NCBI RefSeq assembly: GCF_000745265.1
Contig: NZ_JQNN01000001.1
Span: forward strand, 1,798,001 to 1,862,000
Source: Massilia sp. 9096
Lineage (GTDB): Bacteria > Pseudomonadota > Gammaproteobacteria > Burkholderiales > Burkholderiaceae_D
Direction of reading: 5' to 3'
Length of the DNA: 64,000 bases
The position numbers were made by a program, and so were the translations under genes. Below, one piece after another: positions 1 to 8,364 of this stretch. Numbering within the stretch: the first letter of the stretch is position 1; every line of letters begins with the position of its first letter. The notes below the pieces were generated by a model. It searched no databases and was not told the DNA's origin. It saw only the letters and a list, made by a program, of their open reading frames with translations.

Positions 1-219
1 GCGCCCGAGCCGCTTGGGCGAGACCAGCTCCGGCCTGGCCGGGCGGCCGGGGATGGCGCCGGCCGGCGTCAGCAGCGCGGTCGGGTCGATGCGCGCGCGC
101 GCCTGCGCCTGTGCGCGCGCGAGGGCGGCCACGCCGGCGCTCTTGGCGGCGGGGTCGGATTCGGTCAGGAGCTGCAGCGCCTCGGCGCGCAGATCCGGAA
201 GTTGTGGCGGGTGCGCCAT
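1..219 (-). CDS. DUF455 family protein, N-terminal part only (runs off the window)
   Basis: The minus strand reads 73 codons from an ATG at 217-219 to the window edge. The N-terminus MAHPPQLPDLRAEALQLL followed by TESDPAAK and PGRPARPELVSPKRLGR matches the opening of DUF455 proteins. These are ferritin-like helical proteins of about 260-290 residues with no agreed function. The diagnostic metal-binding helices lie outside the window, so the call rests on the N-terminal signature alone. The gene is divergent from the flavin reductase, with 139 bases between the two starts. Confidence 0.7.
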   Translation of the reverse strand, partial: MAHPPQLPDLRAEALQLLTESDPAAKSAGVAALARAQAQARARIDPTALLTPAGAIPGRPARPELVSPKRLGR

Positions 220-358
220 CGGCAAACCTGTGCTGCGTGAAAAACGCACAGTGTAGCAAAGCGCCCCGACGGCCGTGCGCCGGAGTTCGATGCCGCCGTC
301 GCAAGCCTGCACGCGCGCGCGAGGAATGCTATCGTGCGCCCTGCACACAGGAGCCTTC

Positions 359-979
359 ATGAACGACACCGTCCATTTTTACGAACCCGGCCAGGGACAC
401 GGCCTGCCGCACGACCCGTTCAACGCCATCGTCGGCCCGCGCCCGATCGGCTGGATCGCCTCGAAAAGCGGGGCCGGGGTATTGAACCTCGCGCCCTACA
501 GCTTCTTCAACGCCTTCAACTACATCCCGCCGATCATCGGCTTTTCCAGCATCGGCTGGAAGGACTCGGTGCGCAACATCGAGGAGACCGGGCAATTCGT
601 GTGGAACCTGGCCACGCGCGACCTGGCCGAGCGCATGAACCAGACCTGCGCGGCGGTGCCGCCCGAGGTCGACGAGTTCCAGCTGGCCGGCCTGACGCCG
701 GCCGCATCGCGCGTGGTGGACGTGCCGCGCGTGCTCGAGTCGCCGGTGGCGATGGAATGCCGCCTGACTCAGCTGATCCAGCTGCAGCGCGCCGGCGGCG
801 CACAGGTGCCGAGCTGGCTGGTGCTGGGCGAGGTCGTCGGCGTGCACATCGACCGGCGCCTGCTCAAGGACGGCGTGTACGACACCGCCGCCGCCGGTCC
901 GATCCTGCGCGGCGGCGGCCCGGCCGATTATTTCAGCATCGGACCGGAGCAGCTGTTCCGCATGTTCCGTCCGCAGTAA
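359..979 (+). CDS. Flavin reductase family protein (FMN-binding split barrel)
   Basis: This 206-residue protein carries the split-barrel flavin-binding signature near the N-terminus: FNAIVGPRPIGWIASKS at about residues 19-35, then LNLAPYSFFNAFNYIPP and GWKDSVRNIEETGQFVWNLA. Family members bind FMN and either reduce it with NAD(P)H or act as flavin-dependent oxidoreductases in the cytoplasm. The substrate cannot be read from the sequence. The start at 359 is chosen because AGGAG at 349-353 is well spaced from it and the conserved region begins soon after; an in-frame start upstream at 275 adds residues unlike the family. It is followed by an intrinsic terminator and appears monocistronic. Confidence 0.88.
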   Translation: MNDTVHFYEPGQGHGLPHDPFNAIVGPRPIGWIASKSGAGVLNLAPYSFFNAFNYIPPIIGFSSIGWKDSVRNIEETGQFVWNLATRDLAERMNQTCAAVPPEVDEFQLAGLTPAASRVVDVPRVLESPVAMECRLTQLIQLQRAGGAQVPSWLVLGEVVGVHIDRRLLKDGVYDTAAAGPILRGGGPADYFSIGPEQLFRMFRPQ

Positions 980-999
980 GGTCGCGCCGACGAGGACAT

Positions 1000-1026
1000 G
1001 AAAAAACCCCGCCGCGGCGGGGTTGT
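1000..1026. terminator. Bidirectional intrinsic terminator
   Basis: A perfect 16-base palindrome CCCCGCCGCGGCGGGG at 1007-1022 is preceded by six A residues and followed by TTGTGT. It lies between the convergent flavin reductase (ends 979) and the secreted Gly/Ser-rich protein (ends 1063). The A-tract gives the U-run for the minus-strand gene; the plus-strand U-tract is poor. Confidence 0.75.
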
Positions 1027-1062
1027 GTCATGCCGGCGCACGGCGCACGCCCGTGGCAGCGA

Positions 1063-2010
1063 TCAGCGCTGCACCGGCGGCGCGCTGCCGGCACCCTGCT
1101 GGCCCTGGCCCTGCGTGTCCGATTGGGTGGCGCCGGTGCCGGCGCCCATCGAGCGCGAGGTGGCGGTGCCGCTCATGCCCGACTGGCTGCCGTTGGTGTT
1201 GTTCGAGCCGGACTGGGTCGGACCCGAGATCGGCGCTCCGCTCTGGCCGGCGCGCGTGGCGCCCATGCCCGAGCTGCCGCTGGCGCCGGTCGACGAGGGC
1301 TGGCCGCTCAAGCCGCTGTTGACGCCGCCGTTCATGGCGCCGGTCGACGACTGGCTGCCGTTGCTGCTCGTCGCGCCCGATTGCTGAGCGCCCGACAGGG
1401 TCTGCGGCTGCTGGCCCATGCTACCGGTGGCGCCCATGCTGCCGCTGTTGCCCATCGATTGCGAGTTCATGCCCATCCCGCCCGACTGGCCGATGCTGGA
1501 GCTGGACTGGCCGATGCTGGTGGAGCCCGACTGCTGGGCGCCGGAAAGCGTTTGCGGAGCCGCATCCGAGCCGGAACCGGTGGCGCCGGACGCGCCCGAG
1601 CCGCCGTAGGCACCGCTGCCTGCGCTGCCGCTCGAGCCGATGCCCGAGGCGGTCTGTCCGCCCGCGCCGTCGACCGTGGTGGTCGAGACGATGCGCTCGC
1701 TCACTTCGGCCTGCGGGGCGTTGGCCACCAGCTGGCGGATGTTGCCGCTGTCACGCTTGTAATTGGCTTGCGCCTGCTTCAGGCAAGCCGCCTTGCCCGA
1801 CTTCTGCTTGTTGCAGGCCGCGGTCTGGTCGGCATAGGCGGCGCTGAGTTCCTTCTTGAGGACGGCGGTGCGCTGGGCCTGGCTCGCATCGGCCTTGTAC
1901 CAGCGGGCCGGATCGCCTTTATGCTGGGTCTGCGCGGCCGTCGCTGCGGTGCTGCCGGCGCACATGATGCAGGCCACTGCGACCATGCGCGATAGGGATA
2001 GCTGTTTCAT
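1063..2010 (-). CDS. Secreted Gly/Ser-rich protein of unknown function
   Basis: A 315-residue protein starts at the ATG at 2008-2010, preceded by a strong AGGAGGT. It has a signal peptide (MKQLSLSRMVAVACIMCAG, then STAATAAQ). Residues about 25-95 form a compact, charged segment with three Cys (TAACNKQKSGKAACLKQAQ), which resembles short periplasmic domains annotated only as hypothetical. The rest, about 210 residues, is low complexity, rich in Gly, Ser, Gln and Met, with PQTLSGAQQSG occurring twice and GQS/GSMG repeats. That tail is probably disordered. I do not recognise a function. An alternative start far upstream adds sequence in front of the signal peptide and is not favoured. Confidence 0.75.
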   Translation of the reverse strand: MKQLSLSRMVAVACIMCAGSTAATAAQTQHKGDPARWYKADASQAQRTAVLKKELSAAYADQTAACNKQKSGKAACLKQAQANYKRDSGNIRQLVANAPQAEVSERIVSTTTVDGAGGQTASGIGSSGSAGSGAYGGSGASGATGSGSDAAPQTLSGAQQSGSTSIGQSSSSIGQSGGMGMNSQSMGNSGSMGATGSMGQQPQTLSGAQQSGATSSNGSQSSTGAMNGGVNSGLSGQPSSTGASGSSGMGATRAGQSGAPISGPTQSGSNNTNGSQSGMSGTATSRSMGAGTGATQSDTQGQGQQGAGSAPPVQR

Positions 2011-2189
2011 GTCAACCTCCTGATATCGATGGGTAGGTGCGCCCGGGAGCGCTCTGGAGGGCGTTTGCGCGGCATGCGTACACACGACGTCTCCAGTGTT
2101 AGTGAAAGTCAGTATAGGCGCGCACGAATCGACCGGATGTGGTCTGACTAACAATATCGAGCAATTTCCGGCAGACTCTTCCTGGAATA

Positions 2190-2217
2190 ATTTCGTAGCA
2201 AAAACAGAATACGAAAT
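2190..2217. promoter_or_regulatory. 8-bp perfect inverted repeat, possible operator
   Basis: ATTTCGTA at 2190-2197 and its exact reverse complement TACGAAAT at 2210-2217 are separated by 12 bases. Spacing between arm centres is 20 bases, about two helical turns, as expected for a dimeric regulator. The cognate regulator is not evident in the window. Confidence 0.45.
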
Positions 2218-2224
2218 GGAAACA

Positions 2225-2240
2225 ATCTGATATTTCAGAT
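2225..2240. promoter_or_regulatory. Inverted repeat ATCTGA-N4-TCAGAT
   Basis: A 6-4-6 perfect inverted repeat lies about 130 bases ahead of the symporter start, inside the same AT-rich patch as the repeat at 2190-2217. It could be an operator or a short hairpin. Function is inferred only from symmetry and position. Confidence 0.35.
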
Positions 2241-2241
2241 A

Positions 2242-2273
2242 CTCTAGCGCCAACGGCTGTGTGCGCTAACACG
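2242..2273. promoter_or_regulatory. Two degenerate LacI-type operator-like elements
   Basis: CTCTAGCGCCAACGG (2242-2256) and TGTGTGCGCTAACAC (2259-2273) both resemble halves of the GCGC-centred motif TGTTAGCGCTAACA bound by several LacI-family sugar repressors. A better copy lies ahead of the GH31 gene at 4136-4150. The match is partial, so this is weak evidence for common control of the symporter and the glycosidases. Confidence 0.35.
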
Positions 2274-2366
2274 GCCATGGGCGGTCCGGGGCTGGCAAGC
2301 CGCGCAGACCGGCATACAACAGCAGCCGCACCAGCGGCTTGCAATACGAGACAACGCTGCACGACC

Positions 2367-4079
2367 ATGAACCTCTTTTCGTCCCTGGATTCCTTCGTCT
2401 TCCTGGTGTATTTCCTGGTGGTGGCCGGCTACGGCCTGTGGGTGTACCGCCGCAAGAACGTCGGGAGAAACCCGGCCGCCGCCGGCGCTTCGGCATCGCA
2501 TGATTATTTTCTGGCGGAAGGCTCGCTGAGCTGGTGGGCCATCGGCGCATCGCTGATCGCATCCAATATTTCTGCCGAGCAGTTTATTGGCATGAGTGGG
2601 TCCGGCTACAAGATCGGCATGGCGATCGCCGTGTACGAGCTGATGTCGGCGGCCACGCTGGTGATCGTGGCCATCTTCTTCATGCCGGTCTACCTGAAGA
2701 ACAAGATCTACACGATGCCGCAGTTCCTCGAGCAGCGCTACGGCAAGGCGGTGGCGACCACGATGGCGATCTTCTGGCTCGGCCTGTACGTGGTGGTCAA
2801 CCTGACCTCGATCCTGTACCTGGGCGCGCTGGCGATCGGCAGCATCGCCGGCCTGGGCGTGCTGCCCTGCATGCTGTTCCTGGCGCTGTTCGCCGCGGTC
2901 ATTACGCTGGGCGGCATGAAGGTGATCGGCTACACCGACGTGATCCAGGTCACCTGCCTGGTGATCGGCGGGCTGGTGACGACCTTCATCGCGCTCGAAC
3001 TGGTGGCCAGGCTGGGCGGCGGCGGTGGCGCCCTGCATGGCGCGACGACGCTGTTCCACAGCGCGCGCGATCACTTCCAGATGGTGCTCCCGCGCGACAA
3101 TCCGAACTACATGGACCTGCCCGGCCTGTCGACGCTGATCGGCGGCATGTGGATCGTCAACCTGAACTATTGGGGCTGCAACCAGTACATCACCCAGCGC
3201 GCCCTCGGCGCCGACCTGCCGACCGCGCGCAAGGGCCTGCTGTTCGCAGCCTTCCTGAAACTCCTGATGCCCGTGATCGTGGTCCTGCCCGGCATCGCCG
3301 CCTATGCGCTGGACAAGTCGGGCATGCTCGGCGACGCGATGCGCGCCGGCGGCGAGCTCAATCCCGACCGCGCCTACCCGACCCTGCTGGCGCTGCTGCC
3401 GTCCGGCCTGAAAGGCGTGGCGTTCGCGGCGCTCACCGCGGCGGTGGTCGCTTCGCTGGCCGGCAAAGCCAACAGCATCGCCACCATCTTCACGCTCGAC
3501 ATCTACAAGAAGCACTTCAAGCGCGACGCGAGCGAAGCGAGGATGGTCTGGATCGGCCGCCTGACCGTGGTCGTGGCGCTGGTGCTGGCGGTCGGGATCG
3601 CCCCGCTGATGGGCATCGACAAGAAAGGCGGTTTCCAGTACATCCAGGAATACACCGGCTTCGTTTCCCCGGGCATCCTGGCGATGTTCCTGCTCGGCTT
3701 CTTCTGGAAAAAGGCGACCGGCGCCGCCGCCATGTTCGCCACCGTCGGCGGGCTGGTGTTCTCGATCGTCCTGAAGTTCTTGCCGCAACTGATCGACCTG
3801 GGCTTCCTGGCGCCGATCGGCTTCGCGGTCAAAACGGGCGGCACGGGCGCCGGCGGCGTCTACGAGATTCCCTTCCTGGACCGCATGTTCATCGTGTTCT
3901 GGGTCGTCGTGGCCGGCATGGTCCTGATCAGCACCCTGGGCGCGCGCGCATCGGCGACAGCCGGGACAACCCGGGCGCTGCAGGTGGACCGCAAGCTGTT
4001 TCACGTCGACGGCGCGTTCGCCCTGGGCTCGGCGCTGGTATGCGTGCTGGTGGCGGCGATCTACGGCATGTGGTGGTAA
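2367..4079 (+). CDS. Sodium:solute symporter family sugar transporter
   Basis: A 570-residue inner-membrane protein with about 14 hydrophobic segments. It has the SSS-family features YFLAEGSLSWWAIGASLIASNISAEQFIGMSG near residues 50-80 and NYWGCNQYITQRALGA near residue 270, which place it with sodium/sugar symporters of the SglT/SGLT type. It would use the sodium gradient to import a sugar. Standing immediately upstream of three periplasmic-type glycosidases, it most likely takes up a monosaccharide or disaccharide they release; the exact sugar is inferred, not visible. The start at 2367 puts the first transmembrane helix right at the N-terminus. The gap of 177 bases to GH31 contains its own promoter-like and operator-like sequence. 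Confidence 0.87.
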   Translation: MNLFSSLDSFVFLVYFLVVAGYGLWVYRRKNVGRNPAAAGASASHDYFLAEGSLSWWAIGASLIASNISAEQFIGMSGSGYKIGMAIAVYELMSAATLVIVAIFFMPVYLKNKIYTMPQFLEQRYGKAVATTMAIFWLGLYVVVNLTSILYLGALAIGSIAGLGVLPCMLFLALFAAVITLGGMKVIGYTDVIQVTCLVIGGLVTTFIALELVARLGGGGGALHGATTLFHSARDHFQMVLPRDNPNYMDLPGLSTLIGGMWIVNLNYWGCNQYITQRALGADLPTARKGLLFAAFLKLLMPVIVVLPGIAAYALDKSGMLGDAMRAGGELNPDRAYPTLLALLPSGLKGVAFAALTAAVVASLAGKANSIATIFTLDIYKKHFKRDASEARMVWIGRLTVVVALVLAVGIAPLMGIDKKGGFQYIQEYTGFVSPGILAMFLLGFFWKKATGAAAMFATVGGLVFSIVLKFLPQLIDLGFLAPIGFAVKTGGTGAGGVYEIPFLDRMFIVFWVVVAGMVLISTLGARASATAGTTRALQVDRKLFHVDGAFALGSALVCVLVAAIYGMWW

Positions 4080-4135
4080 GCACTTTCCTTGTCTCGCGAC
4101 CCGCACTAAACACGCTAAAAAGTGTCGTAACGTCA

Positions 4136-4163
4136 TGTTAGCGCTCAACATTGCTGTTAGAAT
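4136..4163 (+). promoter_or_regulatory. LacI-type operator-like palindrome overlapping a putative promoter of the GH31 gene
   Basis: TGTTAGCGCTCAACA at 4136-4150 is the LacI-type motif TGTTAGCGCTAACA with one extra base. A -10-like TAGAAT at 4158-4163 lies just downstream, so a repressor bound here would cover the -35 region. The regulator gene is not in the window. Confidence 0.5.
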
Positions 4164-4256
4164 ATTTCTCAATGCTGAGCCAGGCCACGCGGCCGGCTTG
4201 CGCGACAACGACGACATGCCCGGCCCCGACCGGGACAGCGCATTTACGGAGACTGC

Positions 4257-6659
4257 ATGACCGCCATCCAAGGCCGGGTACGCCCGGCATCGCCTTTTTA
4301 TTCCTCTACCCGCGCCCCCCTGCGCATCGCCGTCGCTTCGGCACTGGCCGTCATGGCCGCCGGCACGGCGATGAGCGCGGCCGCCGCCCCGATCGCCACC
4401 CTGGACCGCAACGGCGCCTGGGTCTCGGTCGAGGCCTGGGGCCCGAACGTGATCCACGTGACCATCGCCGCCGACAAGGCCGAGGCACTGAAGGACGCCG
4501 GCTACGGCATCCTGGCAAAAGGCCAGGACAACGGCGGGTTCCGCCACACCGCCGGCCAGGACGGCGACACCTTCACCTCGAACGGCATGACCCTGCACGT
4601 GAACGCGGCGCCGCCGCCGCACGTGCCGAGCCAGGGCGAAAAATACTTCGCGCCGAGCCTGGCCCCGGTCGGGCTGCAGGTGAAGAACGCGCAAGGCCAG
4701 CAAGTGCTGAACATGACCGGCTGGGAGATGGCGCCGCACACGGTCGCGGGCGAGAAGACCTACCAGGTCGGCGCCAGCTTCACCGCCCCGGCGGACGAGC
4801 ATTACTATGGCATGGGCCAGAACCAGGAGTCGCTCGGCGCGCTCGACCTGCGCAACCGCGTGATCGACTGCAGCCACTGGTACGAAGCCCCGGGCGGCGA
4901 AACCGTGTGCGTGCCGTTCATGGTCTCCTCGAAAGGCTACGGCATCGTCTGGGACAACCCGTCGAGCACGCGCTTTCGCGCCGCCGTCAACGGCAAGACC
5001 GCGTTCCAGTCGAGCGTCGGCGAACGGGTCAGCTTCTTCGTCATCACCGGCAAGAGCAGCGACGAGCTGTACGCCGGCTACGCGCGCCTGACCGGCAAGA
5101 CGCCGCTCCCGCCCAAGGCCGCCTTCGGCCTGATCCAGTCGAAAGCGCGCTACGACAGCCAGGACGAAGTGCTGCGCGTGGCGAACACCTACCGCCAGAA
5201 GGGGTATCCGCTGGACGTGATGGTGGTGGACTGGTTCTACTGGACCCGCATGGGCCAGATGGACATCAACCCGGCCGAATTCCCCGATCCGGACGGCATG
5301 AACAAGAAGCTGCACGACATGGGCATGCGCTCGATCATCTCGATCTGGCCGCGCTTCGAAACGAGCGGGCGCTACTTCAACGAACTCGATACCAAGGGCT
5401 ACCTGCTCAAGGACAAGGACGGCCGCACCGTCGATGGCCTGCCGTTCCGCGCCGACCGCACCGGCGGCCTGATCGACGCCACCAATCCTAAGGCACGCCA
5501 GTGGTACTGGGAAAAGGCGCGCGACAACATCCTGGCGCACGGCTTCGACTACCCATGGCTGGACGAGACCGAACCGGACCTGGTCCCGGATGGCTACTAT
5601 TATTCGATCGGCTCGGGCGACCGCTACCACAACCTGTTCCCGCTGGTGCACGTCGAAGGCGTCGCGGACAACCTGCGCAGCTGGCGCAAGAACGAGCGCG
5701 TGCTGGTGCTGTCGCGCGCGGCCTACCTGGGTTCGCAGCGCACCGGCGCGCTGTTCTGGTCGTCGGACATCGACCCGACCTGGGAAGCGCTGACGCGCCA
5801 GATCCCGGCCGGCCTGAACATGACGGCGTCCGGCATCGCCCTGTGGGGCAACGACATCGGCGGCTGGCAGGGCCTGCCCCAGACCACGAACGCCACCAAG
5901 CCCCCGCTGCTCGATCCGTCCGGCGCGCGCGACGTGGTCGGCCAGAACAACGACTACCCCGAGCTGATGACGCGCTGGTTCGAGTACGGCACCTTCCTGC
6001 CGACGCTGCGCATCCACGGCGACCGCAAGCACACCGAGATCTGGGCCTTCGGCAAGCCGGCCGAGGACGTGATGGCGCGCTACGACCGCCTGCGCTACCA
6101 GCTGATCCCCTACATCTACAGCCAGGCCAAGTTCACCCACGACACCGGCGCCCCGTTCATGCGCGCGCTGTGGATGGACTTCCCGAACGATCCGAACGTG
6201 GCCGACATCGGCACCGAGTACATGTTCGGCCCGGCCTTCCTGGTCGCGCCGGTCACGCAGCAGGGCCAGACCTCGAAAGACGTCTACCTGCCGGCGGGCA
6301 GCGACTGGTACAACTTCTGGACCAACGAAAAGCTGGCCGGTGGCCAGTGGGTGAAGGTGGCCGCGCCGATCGAGCAGATCCCGGTGTTCGTCAAGGCCGG
6401 CTCGATCGTGCCGATGGGCGCCGACGTGCAGTCGACCGTCGGCAAGCAGGCGATCGCCCAGGTACTGGTCTATCCGGGCAAGGACGCCTCGTTCGACCTG
6501 TATGACGACGATGGCCACAGCTACGACTACGAGAAGGACAAGGGCACGAGCTCCACGCGCCTGCAGTGGAACGAAGCCTCCGGCAAGCTGAACGCCAGCG
6601 GCGGCGACAAGGCGCTGGGCGCGAACGCGGCCAAGCTGCTCAAAGTGGTCGGCCGCTGA
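4257..6659 (+). CDS. Glycoside hydrolase family 31, probable alpha-xylosidase
   Basis: An 800-residue secreted enzyme. A long signal peptide (hydrophobic core AVASALAVMAAGTAMSAAAA) ends at about residue 45. The GH31 barrel is clear: nucleophile Asp436 in DYPWLDETEPD and acid/base Asp504 in LFWSSDIDPTW, with the N-terminal beta-sandwich (EHYYGMGQNQESLGALDLR) before it and C-terminal sandwiches after it. GH31 retaining enzymes remove alpha-linked glucose or xylose from non-reducing ends. Known family pattern: an alpha-xylosidase clustered with GH35 and GH3 acts on xyloglucan oligosaccharides (for example in Cellvibrio), so I favour alpha-xylosidase; alpha-glucosidase cannot be excluded. Its stop overlaps the GH35 start (TGATG), implying translational coupling. 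Confidence 0.87.
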   Translation: MTAIQGRVRPASPFYSSTRAPLRIAVASALAVMAAGTAMSAAAAPIATLDRNGAWVSVEAWGPNVIHVTIAADKAEALKDAGYGILAKGQDNGGFRHTAGQDGDTFTSNGMTLHVNAAPPPHVPSQGEKYFAPSLAPVGLQVKNAQGQQVLNMTGWEMAPHTVAGEKTYQVGASFTAPADEHYYGMGQNQESLGALDLRNRVIDCSHWYEAPGGETVCVPFMVSSKGYGIVWDNPSSTRFRAAVNGKTAFQSSVGERVSFFVITGKSSDELYAGYARLTGKTPLPPKAAFGLIQSKARYDSQDEVLRVANTYRQKGYPLDVMVVDWFYWTRMGQMDINPAEFPDPDGMNKKLHDMGMRSIISIWPRFETSGRYFNELDTKGYLLKDKDGRTVDGLPFRADRTGGLIDATNPKARQWYWEKARDNILAHGFDYPWLDETEPDLVPDGYYYSIGSGDRYHNLFPLVHVEGVADNLRSWRKNERVLVLSRAAYLGSQRTGALFWSSDIDPTWEALTRQIPAGLNMTASGIALWGNDIGGWQGLPQTTNATKPPLLDPSGARDVVGQNNDYPELMTRWFEYGTFLPTLRIHGDRKHTEIWAFGKPAEDVMARYDRLRYQLIPYIYSQAKFTHDTGAPFMRALWMDFPNDPNVADIGTEYMFGPAFLVAPVTQQGQTSKDVYLPAGSDWYNFWTNEKLAGGQWVKVAAPIEQIPVFVKAGSIVPMGADVQSTVGKQAIAQVLVYPGKDASFDLYDDDGHSYDYEKDKGTSSTRLQWNEASGKLNASGGDKALGANAAKLLKVVGR

Positions 6660-8320
6660 TGCTGCGCCCCGGTCTCTTCACGCGCGCGCTCGCGCTGGCG
6701 GCCGCGTGCGCCAGCGTGTGCGCGCAGGCGAGCGACATGCCGCGCATCGCCGAACAGAACGGCCATTACGCCCTGATGGTCGACGGCTCGCCCTACCTGA
6801 TGCTGGCCGGCCAGGCCCAGAACTCGAGCAACTACCCGGCAGCGCTGCCCAAGGTCTGGGCCGCGCTGCGTGATGCCCACGCCAACACGCTCGAGATCCC
6901 GGTCGCCTGGGAACAGATCGAGCCGAAGGAAGGCAAGTTCGACTTCGGCTGGGTCGACACATTGGTCAAGCAGGCGCGCGAGAACAAGGTGCGTCTGGTG
7001 CTGCTGTGGTTCGGCACCTGGAAGAACACCGGTCCCGCCTACGCGCCGGAATGGGTCAAGCTTGACAACGCCCGCTTCCCGCGCATGGTCAACAAGGACG
7101 GCAAGCCGGACTGCTGCCTGTCGCCGTTCGGCGTGCAGACGCGCGAGGCCGACAAGCGTGCTTTTGTCGCCCTGATGACGCACCTGAAGCAGATCGACGG
7201 CGAGCGCCACACGGCGATCATGGTGCAGGTCGAGAACGAGGTCGGCAGCTACAAGCTGGCGCGCGACTACGCCCCCGCGGCCGAAGCGGCCTACCGCCAG
7301 CCGGTGCCGGCCGCCGTGCTGGCGCGCCAGCAGCCGCCCGCCGGCCGTCCGCGGCAGGGGTCCTGGCGGGAAGTCTACGGCGACTTCGCCGAGCAGTACT
7401 TCCACGCCTGGGCCATCGCCAGCTACATCGAAGACATCGCCAAGGCCGGCCGCGCCGTCTGCGACCTGCCGATGTACGTCAACAATGCCTTGCGCGACCC
7501 CGGCACGCCGGGACAGCCGGCCGCGCCGTTCAAGGACGACTTCGCCAGCGGCGGCCCGACCTTCGACGTGCTCGGCATCTACAAGGCGGCCGCGCCGCAC
7601 ATCGACTTCGTCGGCCCGGACATCTACATGCCCGAGTCGAACAAGGTCGCGGCCAACCTGGAGCGCTTCCAGCAGCCGGGCAACGCCCTGCTGGTGCCGG
7701 AGATGGGCAACGCGCCCGGCTATGCACGCTACGTCTGGCAGATCCTGGGGCGCGGCGCGATGGGTGTGGCGCCTTTCGGCATCGACTACGCGGATTACAG
7801 CAACTACCCGCTCGGCTCGCCCTACACCGACAAGCGCATGGTCGAACCGTTCGCCCAGGTGTACGCGGCGTTCGCGCCGATGCAGCGCCAGTGGGCGCGC
7901 TGGGCTTTCGAAGGACGCACCCACGGCGTGGCCGAGGGCGACGACCGCGCGCCGCAGACGCTGGCGCTGCAGGGATGGAAGGCCACCGTGAGCTTTCGCG
8001 AATTCCAGTTCGGCGAGCGCGAATGGCTGCACGACAAGAGCGACTATCCGCTCGGCACCGACAAGCCGAACGGCGGCCTGGCCCTGGCCCAGCTGGGGCC
8101 GGACGAATTCCTGGTGGTCGGCCAGCGCGCGCGCCTGAAGGTGAGCGGCGCCGGCGCCAACGCCGGCAAACCGAGCATGTGGGCGCGCGTCGAGGAAGGC
8201 CATTTCGAGCCCGACGGCCGCTGGGTCATGGAGCGCGTCTGGAACGGCGACCAGACCGACTACGGCCTGAACCTGCCGGCCACGCCGACCGTATTGAAGG
8301 TCCGCATGGGCACGTATTAG
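6659..8320 (+). CDS. GH35 beta-galactosidase with DUF5597-type C-terminal domain
   Basis: A 553-residue secreted enzyme with a signal peptide ending near residue 24. The GH35/clan A barrel shows acid/base Glu194 in MVQVENEVGSY and nucleophile Glu348 in LLVPEMGNAPGYARY. After about residue 400 comes the beta-rich segment (LQGWKATVSFREFQFGEREW) typical of DUF5597 enzymes. Characterised relatives remove beta-galactose from galactosylated xyloglucan oligosaccharides. ATG at 6659 overlaps the GH31 stop by one base and starts directly with the signal peptide, which decides the start. It likely works in the periplasm with its neighbours, stripping galactose so that the alpha-xylosidase and beta-glucosidase can proceed. 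Confidence 0.87.
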   Translation: MLRPGLFTRALALAAACASVCAQASDMPRIAEQNGHYALMVDGSPYLMLAGQAQNSSNYPAALPKVWAALRDAHANTLEIPVAWEQIEPKEGKFDFGWVDTLVKQARENKVRLVLLWFGTWKNTGPAYAPEWVKLDNARFPRMVNKDGKPDCCLSPFGVQTREADKRAFVALMTHLKQIDGERHTAIMVQVENEVGSYKLARDYAPAAEAAYRQPVPAAVLARQQPPAGRPRQGSWREVYGDFAEQYFHAWAIASYIEDIAKAGRAVCDLPMYVNNALRDPGTPGQPAAPFKDDFASGGPTFDVLGIYKAAAPHIDFVGPDIYMPESNKVAANLERFQQPGNALLVPEMGNAPGYARYVWQILGRGAMGVAPFGIDYADYSNYPLGSPYTDKRMVEPFAQVYAAFAPMQRQWARWAFEGRTHGVAEGDDRAPQTLALQGWKATVSFREFQFGEREWLHDKSDYPLGTDKPNGGLALAQLGPDEFLVVGQRARLKVSGAGANAGKPSMWARVEEGHFEPDGRWVMERVWNGDQTDYGLNLPATPTVLKVRMGTY

Positions 8321-8364
8321 CACTTATTAAAACAGCCTGACAAAACAATCATGGAGAGAAGACG

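Larger units (their letters stand above)
2011..2366. promoter_or_regulatory. Divergent regulatory region between the secreted protein and the sugar symporter
   Basis: This 356-base stretch has no gene. It is locally AT-rich at about 2140-2245 and holds several inverted repeats, listed separately: ATTTCGTA/TACGAAAT at 2190-2217, ATCTGA/TCAGAT at 2225-2240, and two degenerate GCGC-centred elements at 2242-2273. It must contain the promoters of both divergent genes, but no convincing -35/-10 pair could be fixed. Confidence 0.55.

Noticed and set aside
2244..6518. A 1424-codon open frame on the minus strand opposite the symporter and GH31 genes
   Set aside because: Mirror frame of two well-supported genes in GC-rich DNA; composition is rich in Arg, Val, His and Gln repeats without any family signature or ribosome site.
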